NCBI GenBank assembly: GCA_043822065.1
Contig: JBDRCC010000004.1
Coordinates: 1 to 23,487 of the forward strand
Origin: JBDRCC01 sp043822065 [NCBI: archaeon]
GTDB taxonomy: Archaea > Undinarchaeota > CAZHTU01
Length of the DNA: 23,487 nt
Direction of reading: 5' to 3'
A program made the position numbers and the translations under genes. Shown piece by piece: positions 6,098 to 11,894 of the stretch; position 1 is the first letter of the stretch; each line of letters begins with the position of its first letter. The notes under the pieces were generated by a model. The model was not told the origin of the DNA. It made no database searches and was given only the letters and a program-made list of their open reading frames with translations.

Positions 6098-7404
6098 GTG
6101 ACATAACAATAAAAAATGCCCTGATTCTGACCCAGAACTCGAGGCGCGAGGTTTTTGAGAAGGACGTCCGGATAGAGGGAAACAGGATAGCTGAGGTCGG
6201 GAAGAACCTCTCAAAGAGCGGGTACGTCATAGACGCCAAGGGCAAGCTGCTCATACCTGGGCTTGTAAACACGCACTGCCATGCGTATATGGCGATGCTG
6301 CGCGGATATGCGGAGGACATGGAGGTCGAGAAATGGCTTTCCGAGAAGGTCTGGCCGATAGAGGCCATAATGGTCAAGGACAAAAAAGCAGGGAAGCTCG
6401 GCACCCACCTGTCGTGCCTTGAGATGATACGGAGCGGGGTGACGGCATTCGCTGACATGACCATGTACTCAGACTCGACAGTGCCGTCCGCGGTTAAGGA
6501 AGTCGGAATGCGCGGCTTCCTCGGCTACGGCATGGCTGACCTCGGGAACAAGCAGAGGATTGAGTCAGAGCTCAAGGGCACTGAGAAGTTCATCTCCGCG
6601 ATAAAGGAGCAGAAGACTGACAGGATAAAGCCGGTCATCTCGCCGCACTCGGTTTACACCTGCTCGGAGGAGACGCTCAAAAAGACAATCGAGCTCTCGG
6701 AAAAATACAAGGCGCCGATGCAGATTCACTGCGCTGAGACCCGGAAAGAGGTATACGACTGCAAGAAGCGGACTGGCAAGAGGCCGCTCGACTACCTCAA
6801 GTCGATTGGCATGCTGAAGCCGGAGACAATCCTGGCGCACTGCGTCTGGCTGACAAAGGCTGAAATAAATACCCTGGCCGGGGCGGGGGCAAGCGTCTCC
6901 TACAACCCGACTAGCAACCTCAAGCTCGCATCCGGAGGGCTCAGCCCGGTCCCGGAGATGCTTGAAGCCGGCGTAAACGTCAGCCTTGGGACTGACGGGC
7001 CTGCCAGCAACAACAGCCTGAACATATTCTTTGAGATGAAAATCGGCTCGCTCGTGCAGAAGAACTTCAGGTGGAACCCGGAAGTAATGCCTGCCCAGAG
7101 CATGTTCGACATGGCGACGCTGAATGGGGGAATGGCATTCGGGTACAAGAACTCCATCGAGAAGGGAAACCCTGCGGACCTTGTCCTGCTCGAAAGAGGC
7201 CCTGGCATGACGCCGCTGTACGACCCGATGCTTTCGCTAGTCTACTCAAAGCAGTATGTCCAGACCACGATAATCGACGGCGAGATTGTGATGGAGAATA
7301 TGGAGATAAAGACCCTCAACGAGCAGAAGCTCCTGGCCGAAGCGCAGGAAGTTGGCATGAGGCTGGTCGCGCAGAAGACGAAGAAGATGCGGGATATCAA
7401 ATAG
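6094..7404 (+). CDS. mtaD: 5-methylthioadenosine/S-adenosylhomocysteine deaminase (amidohydrolase)
   Basis: A 436-residue metal-dependent amidohydrolase of the MTA/SAH deaminase (ATZ/TRZ) group. The beta-barrel metal ligands are visible: HCH at residues 61-63 in PGLVNTHCHAYMAMLRG, H212 and E215 in IHCAETR, H249 in LAHC, and D301 in LGTDGPASNN. PHSVYTC at 184-190 contributes a substrate-side His. The family deaminates MTA, SAH or 5'-deoxyadenosine to the inosine forms. The start overlaps the phosphorylase stop (ATGA), so it is the third gene of the salvage operon. Its 3' end overlaps the convergent dph6-like gene by 8 bases. The exact preferred substrate is unresolved. Confidence 0.9.
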   Translation: MSDITIKNALILTQNSRREVFEKDVRIEGNRIAEVGKNLSKSGYVIDAKGKLLIPGLVNTHCHAYMAMLRGYAEDMEVEKWLSEKVWPIEAIMVKDKKAGKLGTHLSCLEMIRSGVTAFADMTMYSDSTVPSAVKEVGMRGFLGYGMADLGNKQRIESELKGTEKFISAIKEQKTDRIKPVISPHSVYTCSEETLKKTIELSEKYKAPMQIHCAETRKEVYDCKKRTGKRPLDYLKSIGMLKPETILAHCVWLTKAEINTLAGAGASVSYNPTSNLKLASGGLSPVPEMLEAGVNVSLGTDGPASNNSLNIFFEMKIGSLVQKNFRWNPEVMPAQSMFDMATLNGGMAFGYKNSIEKGNPADLVLLERGPGMTPLYDPMLSLVYSKQYVQTTIIDGEIVMENMEIKTLNEQKLLAEAQEVGMRLVAQKTKKMRDIK

Positions 7405-8062
7405 CCTTAATAATTTCCAGCCAGCCGGAATCCTTCTCCCAGTGCTTGACTGACTCCTTTATCTGGATTGGCCTCCTGAAAATAGGCCCGTCGACGACGA
7501 GGGTCTCGAATTCTCCGCCTTCCCCAGCGGGGTTGATCCCGTGCTTCTTGTAAAGGCCTTTAAGGTCGCGGATTGTTTTCCCGTCAATCTCCCTGCCGAG
7601 CCAGGACTCGTCAAGCCCCTGGGCGGCGACGGCAGTTATTACCATCTTGAAGCCGGAGGCGACCAGCTCGTGGAGCAGGCGTACCTGGTCCTTGTGCCAG
7701 AGGGGGCAGTAGCTCTTGAGCCCGACCTCGTAGCAGATGCGCTCAATCCTGGTCTTCTGGTATTCAGACCATACCGCGCCTGCAACGACCGCGTCTATCT
7801 GGTCCTTGACAGTCGAGATTGCAGAGCGCAGGTCCTCGAGCTCCTCCTCCTTCACGCCCTTGGATGCTGTCTGGATTATCGGAAGCCCCATGGCCCGCGC
7901 CTGGAGGTTGGTCAGGGCGACATTCGGGGTGTGGTACATGTAGGAGTGCGGGTTTTCAGGGAGGATTGTCACCAGGTAGACCGGCTCCCAGCCCTGCTGG
8001 AGGTAGTAGTAAATGCAGTAGGTGGAGTCTTTCCCGCCTGAGAATAGGGTGGCGAATTTCAT
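7397..8062 (-). CDS. dph6: Diphthine--ammonia ligase-like ATP pyrophosphatase (Dph6 family)
   Basis: A 221-residue PP-loop protein. SGGKDST at residues 8-14 is the ATP pyrophosphatase loop, and AGEGGEFETLVVDGP near residues 178-192 is the signature of the Dph6/COG2102 family. Family members perform the last step of diphthamide formation on elongation factor 2, using ATP and ammonia. ALTNLQARAMGLPI and CPLWHKDQ are also typical. The length agrees with archaeal single-domain members. Its ATG overlaps the stop of the upstream membrane-anchored gene (ATGA), so the two are translated together. Family is firm; the diphthamide role is by homology. Confidence 0.88.
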   Translation of the reverse strand: MKFATLFSGGKDSTYCIYYYLQQGWEPVYLVTILPENPHSYMYHTPNVALTNLQARAMGLPIIQTASKGVKEEELEDLRSAISTVKDQIDAVVAGAVWSEYQKTRIERICYEVGLKSYCPLWHKDQVRLLHELVASGFKMVITAVAAQGLDESWLGREIDGKTIRDLKGLYKKHGINPAGEGGEFETLVVDGPIFRRPIQIKESVKHWEKDSGWLEIIKAI

Positions 8063-8520
8063 GAGATTGTAAATTCTTTTATGTCCCTCGCAAGGTACTC
8101 CTCAGAAGTCAGGTCGTCATTCTTCAGCTCGACGATTGCCTTGAACTGCTGGTTCCCGTCAAGCCGTATCTGGTATGTGTTCTGGAAGGTGCCCTTCTTG
8201 TCGAACTGCTCGTGGGTGTTGACCCACTTGTGAGGGAGGACTATGAGGTGGTATTTGTCCCGGTCGTCAGGGAGGATGACCTCCGGCGCATTTGCAGGCA
8301 GGATGTCGACCGTCAGGTAGGAGGGGTATATCTCCGAGTCCCACTCGACGCGGATTCCGACCACGGCCGCGTCAGCGGTCCGGTTGTAGTTCAGGACGTC
8401 GGCGTTAGTTATTGTGATCGAAACAACAGGCTCTGCCTTCGGCATAATGCCGTAGACTGCCAAAAGGAGTACAACGATGCCAGCAGCGAGGTAGGGATAA
8501 TGCTTCTTTTTTATCTTCAT
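8059..8520 (-). CDS. N-terminally anchored extracellular protein of unknown function
   Basis: A 153-residue protein with a basic start (KIKKKHYPY), one hydrophobic segment at about 10-26 and an exported domain of about 125 residues. The exported part alternates strands such as VVSITITNADVLNYN, AAVVGIRVEWDS and AIVELKNDDL, so a beta-sandwich is likely. I do not recognise the family. The ATGA overlap with the downstream dph6-like gene implies translational coupling, although the functions look unrelated. A hairpin followed by a T-rich stretch separates it from the upstream 65-residue gene. Confidence 0.68.
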   Translation of the reverse strand: MKIKKKHYPYLAAGIVVLLLAVYGIMPKAEPVVSITITNADVLNYNRTADAAVVGIRVEWDSEIYPSYLTVDILPANAPEVILPDDRDKYHLIVLPHKWVNTHEQFDKKGTFQNTYQIRLDGNQQFKAIVELKNDDLTSEEYLARDIKEFTIS

Positions 8521-8562
8521 CTTAAAAAATAAACGTAGAAGAAGCAGGATTGTACCTGCTTC
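8521..8562 (-). terminator. Hairpin plus T-tract, minus strand
   Basis: GAAGCAGG (8541-8548) and CCTGCTTC (8555-8562) form a perfect 8-bp stem with a 6-base loop. On the minus strand it is followed by TTCTACGTTTATTTTTTAAG before the ATG of the next gene. This suits termination after the 65-residue gene. The T-rich stretch might also act as a weak promoter element for the gene below. Confidence 0.5.
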
Positions 8563-8579
8563 CCCTGTTAACCGCCAGT

Positions 8580-8777
8580 TTAAGCCTTCTTAAGCAGAGG
8601 CAGACCGGTCTTTTTGCTCTCGATTACCTTTCGCCCAGCGGGAACTGCATCGAGCGGACCGCCGTTCGAAGTCTTCGGCTTTATTGTCTTCGCAAAGTAG
8701 TAAAGCGTTGTCTTCGGGGTATCCCTGAAGTGGAGATAATAGGTCTGTCCCTTTTTGTTTTTGTAGGTGAATACCAT
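8580..8777 (-). CDS. Conserved small basic protein
   Basis: A 65-residue, Lys-rich, strand-forming protein: VFTYKNKKGQTYYLHFRD, then TTLYYFAKTIKP and a C-terminal PAGRKVIESKKTGLPLLKK. I recall very similar small hypothetical proteins (pattern xYYL...YYFAK...xGxxVxExKxTGLPxLKK) from bacterial and archaeal candidate phyla, but the function is unknown. The start is well supported: AGGAGG at 8785-8790 on the minus strand lies 7 bases before the ATG. The gene stands alone between two hairpins. Confidence 0.72.
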   Translation of the reverse strand: MVFTYKNKKGQTYYLHFRDTPKTTLYYFAKTIKPKTSNGGPLDAVPAGRKVIESKKTGLPLLKKA

Positions 8778-8784
8778 TTGAAAA

Positions 8785-8843
8785 CCTCCTTAATTCTGCC
8801 GAAACTATATCCTGGAAGTATATGAAGCTTTCTATATCCTGGA
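8785..8843 (-). promoter_or_regulatory. Shine-Dalgarno site and repeated TATA-like elements
   Basis: AGGAGG at 8785-8790 is a near-perfect ribosome binding site for the 65-residue gene. Upstream, CTATATCCTGGA occurs twice on the plus strand (8805-8816 and 8832-8843, 27 bases apart). On the minus strand each copy carries a TATA-like ATATAG. The distal copy would give a leader of about 30 bases that includes the ribosome binding site. Confidence 0.4.
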
Positions 8844-8909
8844 TTTGCAATAAATTCCGGCTTTTCCCTCGAGAAATTAAGCTGGCAGAGCTGGCGCTGG
8901 AGGTTATGG

Positions 8910-8930
8910 AAGTCCAAGAAAAAAGGACTT
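8910..8930 (-). terminator. Possible terminator after the TRAM gene
   Basis: On the minus strand AAGTCC and GGACTT flank TTTTTTCTT, a 6-bp stem with a T-rich loop that begins within the stop codon of the TRAM gene. Archaeal RNA polymerase can stop at such T-tracts without a hairpin, so the loop itself may be the signal. Confidence 0.35.
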
Positions 8931-9315
8931 AAACTTCGAACTCTTCTTCCCCAGGTGCGGCTGCGGGCGCGTCTGCAGGCTCTGACGCATCAGGGTCGTC
9001 TGCAGCGGGCTCGTCTCCGGATGGCTCTTCGGCAGATTCCCCAGCGCCTTCCTCGGCGCCGCTTTCTGCTGCGGGCTCTGACGAGGCTGCACCAACGGAT
9101 TCGCCGATGGCGAATTTCCTGAGGACGCGGGTTATTTTTACCTTAACCTTTTCGCCCTTCTTAGTGTTTGGAACAAAGATGACGAAGCCCTTCACGCGGG
9201 CAATGCCGTCGCCTTTTATTCCGACTTCTTCGATGATGACATCATATTCACCATCTACCTTTACCGGCTTTTCATAGGACTGCCGGAAACCTTCACCTTC
9301 ACCGTAATTTTCCAT
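8929..9315 (-). CDS. TRAM-domain RNA-binding protein with acidic disordered tail
   Basis: A 128-residue protein. Residues 17-70 (VKVDGEYDVIIEEVGIKGDGIARVKGF, then VPNTKKGEKVKVKITRVLRKFAIGE) form a TRAM domain, an OB-type fold that binds tRNA or other RNA and acts as an RNA chaperone in several archaea. After residue 75 the sequence is a low-complexity tail of Ala, Glu, Pro, Ser and Asp with almost no hydrophobic or basic residues. Stand-alone archaeal TRAM proteins are usually only about 60-75 residues long, so the tail is an addition. GGAGG at 9325-9329 on the minus strand lies 9 bases before the ATG. The gene is divergent from the ssDNA-binding protein gene. Confidence 0.83.
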   Translation of the reverse strand: MENYGEGEGFRQSYEKPVKVDGEYDVIIEEVGIKGDGIARVKGFVIFVPNTKKGEKVKVKITRVLRKFAIGESVGAASSEPAAESGAEEGAGESAEEPSGDEPAADDPDASEPADAPAAAPGEEEFEV

Positions 9316-9358
9316 GTAACTATTCCTCCGTAAATGAAGTGATATAGTATAATCTCCT

Positions 9359-9437
9359 CTTTTTAAAAGATTTACGAAAGTAAAAAATGGTTGCCTGCGC
9401 AGAAGTTATGCGCAAAAACCCAGAACCCTTATAAATA
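9359..9437. promoter_or_regulatory. Divergent promoter region with paired TGCGCA sites
   Basis: CTTTTAAAAA on the minus strand (9359-9368) is a candidate TATA box for the TRAM gene. TTATAAATA at 9429-9437 is the TATA box for the ssDNA-binding gene, whose ATG at 9469 is preceded by a GTGAT ribosome-site-like stretch. Two copies of the palindromic hexamer TGCGCA lie at 9396-9401 and 9409-9414, 13 bases apart, between the two TATA boxes. They could be an operator or a short hairpin. Confidence 0.5.
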
Positions 9438-9468
9438 ATCCATTACTAACAGTTCGAGAGTGATCTAA

Positions 9469-9879
9469 ATGTTCATATCAGACTTAAAAGAAAGCATGAC
9501 AAATGTCGAGCTCAGCGCAAAGGTTGTCGAGCTCGGGCAGGTAAGGAACGTGAACACGCGGTTCGGGCCCAACAAGGTTTCTGACGCCATAATCGAGGAC
9601 GACACAGGCAAGGTCAAGCTGACCCTCTGGGGAAACGACATCGAGAAAATCAAGGTCGGCGACAAGCTGAAGTTAACCGGCGGGTATGTCAAGTCCTGGC
9701 AGGGCGAGCTCCAGGTAGGGGTTACCCGGAACGGGGCAATGGAAGTAAACGCCGAAAGCGGCGCTGCGGCACCCGGCAAGGCGGCAAAGCCGAGTGGAAA
9801 GCCTGCCGCAAAGGGAAAGCAGGCAGAACCTGAAGAGGAGCCGGACTACGTTTCTGAGGAAAGGCTCGAAGACGCTTGA
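9469..9879 (+). CDS. Single-OB-fold ssDNA-binding protein with acidic C-terminal tail
   Basis: A 136-residue protein. Residues 10-95 form one OB fold of the archaeal RPA/SSB type: ELSAKVVELGQVRNVNTRFG, SDAIIEDDTGKVKLTLWG, IKVGDKLKLTGGYVKSWQGELQVGV. The aromatic residues (F32, W54 and W77 by my count) are placed for base stacking. A Lys/Ala/Pro/Gly linker of about 30 residues follows, then an acidic end (PEEEPDYVSEERLEDA). This layout matches the crenarchaeal SSB and, in general form, bacterial SSB, where the acidic tail recruits partners. The gene has its own promoter and is followed by the antiporter gene with a separate TATA box. Confidence 0.85.
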   Translation: MFISDLKESMTNVELSAKVVELGQVRNVNTRFGPNKVSDAIIEDDTGKVKLTLWGNDIEKIKVGDKLKLTGGYVKSWQGELQVGVTRNGAMEVNAESGAAAPGKAAKPSGKPAAKGKQAEPEEEPDYVSEERLEDA

Positions 9880-9883
9880 TAAG

Positions 9884-9894
9884 ATTTATTAATA
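9884..9894 (+). promoter_or_regulatory. TATA box of the antiporter gene
   Basis: ATTTATTAATA lies about 25 bases before the ATG at 9914, just after the stop codon of the ssDNA-binding gene, so the antiporter transcript is probably leaderless and independent. Confidence 0.5.
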
Positions 9895-9913
9895 ACGGGG
9901 ACATTCTCTCTGC

Positions 9914-11614
9914 ATGAACCCAACGTTCATAGTCGACTTAGGAGTACTTTTTATCGCCGCAACTGTGCTGGCGTACATTGCCTCGGCATTCCGCCAGCCG
10001 CTCATTCCGGCGTATATTATCGCAGGCATAATCATCGGGCCAATCGGGCTCGGGCTGATAAGCAACCCGCAGGACATAGGGACGCTCGCAGAGCTCGGGA
10101 TTGCATTCCTTCTTTTCATCACCGGCATGGAAATCGAGCCGCGCCTCCTGAAGAACATGGGCGCCTTCACTGCGATAGGCGGGCTGCTCCAAGGGGCAGT
10201 AACATTTGTTATGGGATTTGCAATAGGCACATTCTACAATTTCGGCTACCTGCCCTCTATTTACCTCGGTCTCATTGCAACTTTCTCTTCGACGATGGTC
10301 GTTGTAAAGCTCCTTTCCGACAAGAACGAGCTTTCGACCCTCCACGGCAGGATAATGGTTGGCTTCCTCCTTATGGAGGACGTAATGGCGGTTCTCGCCC
10401 TTTCCCTTCTGGGCAGCCTCGGCAACCTTGATGTAGCACACATCGGCTTTGCATTAATCAAGGGGCTCGGGCTGATATCAATGGCCATAGTCTCTGCAAA
10501 ATACGTGCTCCCGACTATTTTCAGGTTTGCGGCAAAGTCGCAGGAGCTTTTGTTCCTGACAGCAGTCGCAATGATGCTCTTCTTTTCGTGGCTGTCGATG
10601 AACCTCGGCTTCTCGATTGCGATAGGCGGGTTTGTTGCCGGCCTCGGGCTCGCGGCTTTCCCGTACAACCTTGAGATAATAGGCAGGGTGAGGTCGCTGA
10701 GGGACTTCTTCGCTACGATGTTCTTCGTAGCCCTGGGGCTCCAGTTCCAGCTCACTGGGCTGGAGGGCATGCTGATGCCGGCAGTCCTGCTGATACTTTC
10801 AGTGATAGTCATCGGGCCGCTTGCAAGGATGATATTGTGCGACGTATACGGCTATGAGATAAGGACATCCTTCCTAGTCGCGGGCGGGATGGCGCAGGTA
10901 AGCGAGTTCGGGCTCATAATAGCGATGTTCGGCTACTCTATGGGGCACATAGGCCTTCCGGTCTTCACGCTCACGACAATAGTCGCGTTGGTGACAATAA
11001 CAATGACGTCCTACTTCCTTGAATATGACCAGGAGATTTACGCAAGGGTTGCAAAGCTGCTGACCCACGTCATAAAGATATCTCCGCGGAAGAGGAAGCG
11101 GAAGGAGGCGGTTGAGCCCACCCAGCTGAAGGACCATATAGTAATCTTCGGGTTCGGCAGGGCTGGAAAGCGGGTGGTCAACGCCCTCCGCGGGCAGAAC
11201 CTAATCGTCGTCGACTACGACCCTGAGCTGATTAAGGAGCTCATGGTCGAGAAGATACCCTGCATGTACGGGGACATGGGGAACATAGAGGTGCTCCACA
11301 GGCTGAACCTGCCTGCGGCAAGGATGGTCATATCCACCGTGCCGTCTGAGGACGACAACCTGCTGCTCCTTGAGGTTGCAAAGGGCCCGATAGTAATCGC
11401 AAGGGCGCACTCGATTGAGGACGCCCTCTCGCTCTACGACGCCGGGGCGGACTACGTCATAATGCCGACATTCCTCAGCGGGGAGATAATAGGCCAGTAC
11501 GTAACAAAGTATTTCCACAAGAGAATGGACCTGCGCGAGCTGAAGCACCGGCACATACGCGAGCTCAAGAAGGAGTACGAAAGGGAGATACTAGACAGGT
11601 TCGGCAAGATTTGA
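9914..11614 (+). CDS. CPA2-family monovalent cation:proton antiporter with RCK_N domain (KefB/C-like)
   Basis: A 566-residue protein. Residues 1-375 carry about 12-13 membrane segments of the CPA2 exchanger fold, with PLIPAYIIAGIIIGP (29-43), FLLFITGMEIEP (65-76), FSSTMVVVKLL (124-134) and the ion-binding segment LLMEDVMAVLAL (152-163). A basic linker (PRKRKRKEAVEP) leads to an RCK/TrkA-N domain at 408-525, with the dinucleotide-binding motif IVIFGFGRAGKRVV and an acidic VVDYD strand end. Such proteins exchange K+ or Na+ for protons and are gated by nucleotide binding. The usual QD (Kef) or DD (NapA) pair is ED (155-156) here. No separate RCK_C domain is seen. The stop codon abuts the stop of the convergent small gene. 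Confidence 0.9.
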   Translation: MNPTFIVDLGVLFIAATVLAYIASAFRQPLIPAYIIAGIIIGPIGLGLISNPQDIGTLAELGIAFLLFITGMEIEPRLLKNMGAFTAIGGLLQGAVTFVMGFAIGTFYNFGYLPSIYLGLIATFSSTMVVVKLLSDKNELSTLHGRIMVGFLLMEDVMAVLALSLLGSLGNLDVAHIGFALIKGLGLISMAIVSAKYVLPTIFRFAAKSQELLFLTAVAMMLFFSWLSMNLGFSIAIGGFVAGLGLAAFPYNLEIIGRVRSLRDFFATMFFVALGLQFQLTGLEGMLMPAVLLILSVIVIGPLARMILCDVYGYEIRTSFLVAGGMAQVSEFGLIIAMFGYSMGHIGLPVFTLTTIVALVTITMTSYFLEYDQEIYARVAKLLTHVIKISPRKRKRKEAVEPTQLKDHIVIFGFGRAGKRVVNALRGQNLIVVDYDPELIKELMVEKIPCMYGDMGNIEVLHRLNLPAARMVISTVPSEDDNLLLLEVAKGPIVIARAHSIEDALSLYDAGADYVIMPTFLSGEIIGQYVTKYFHKRMDLRELKHRHIRELKKEYEREILDRFGKI

Positions 11615-11800
11615 TTACTTCATTATCCGGTAATACATCCTTGCCTTCGCCCTGAGCTTCCGGTTTTTCACATTGAACGCGCACTTGTCGCAGGTCTTGA
11701 CCCGGACGTCGCCAAGCCGCCTGCAGGAAACCCAAACCTCGTCAGAATCCGGCCTGACTGTACATTCCGTCTCAAGTAGATAATTACAAAGTTTTACCAA
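11615..11800 (-). CDS. Small Cys-rich protein, probable TTG start
   Basis: The reading frame is open from 11878, but the upstream part crosses promoter-like sequence. I prefer the TTG at 11798-11800, preceded on the minus strand by GGGGGT seven bases away and by TTTATATA at 11840-11847 as a TATA box. This gives 61 residues with four cysteines (ETEC, WVSC and CDKC), spaced as a possible zinc site, and a strongly basic C-terminus (KNRKLRAKARMYYRIMK). The family is not recognised. The stop codon lies directly against that of the antiporter gene. Coding status is likely but unproven; the longer 87-residue form is the alternative. Confidence 0.45.
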   Translation of the reverse strand: MVKLCNYLLETECTVRPDSDEVWVSCRRLGDVRVKTCDKCAFNVKNRKLRAKARMYYRIMK

Positions 11801-11839
11801 TTTGTTACCCCCGATTAGTGGTAATCTATGTGGGGCTTG

Positions 11840-11876
11840 AACTATATAAACCTTCTGGAGGAGATATATATATCTC
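11840..11876. promoter_or_regulatory. Divergent TATA boxes with a 16-bp perfect palindrome
   Basis: TATATAAA at 11840-11847 serves the minus-strand small gene. GAGATATATATATCTC at 11861-11876 is a perfect 16-bp palindrome centred about 25 bases before the ATG at 11895. The TATA box of the coiled-coil gene is therefore embedded in it. A regulator binding the palindrome would block TBP directly. Confidence 0.5.
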
Positions 11877-11894
11877 AAGGTACAATACTAAACC

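Noticed and set aside
7071-7553. 160-codon plus-strand frame running across the end of the deaminase gene
   Set aside because: It overlaps two well-supported genes and is Arg/Pro/His-rich with no domain.
9386-9433. 15-codon frame with ATG before the ssDNA-binding gene
   Set aside because: It lies upstream of the TATA box at 9429-9437, so it would not be on that transcript, and it has no ribosome binding site.
9938-10812. Long minus-strand frames opposite the antiporter
   Set aside because: They are shadows of the membrane protein in the other strand, with improbable Cys/His/Arg composition and no start signals.
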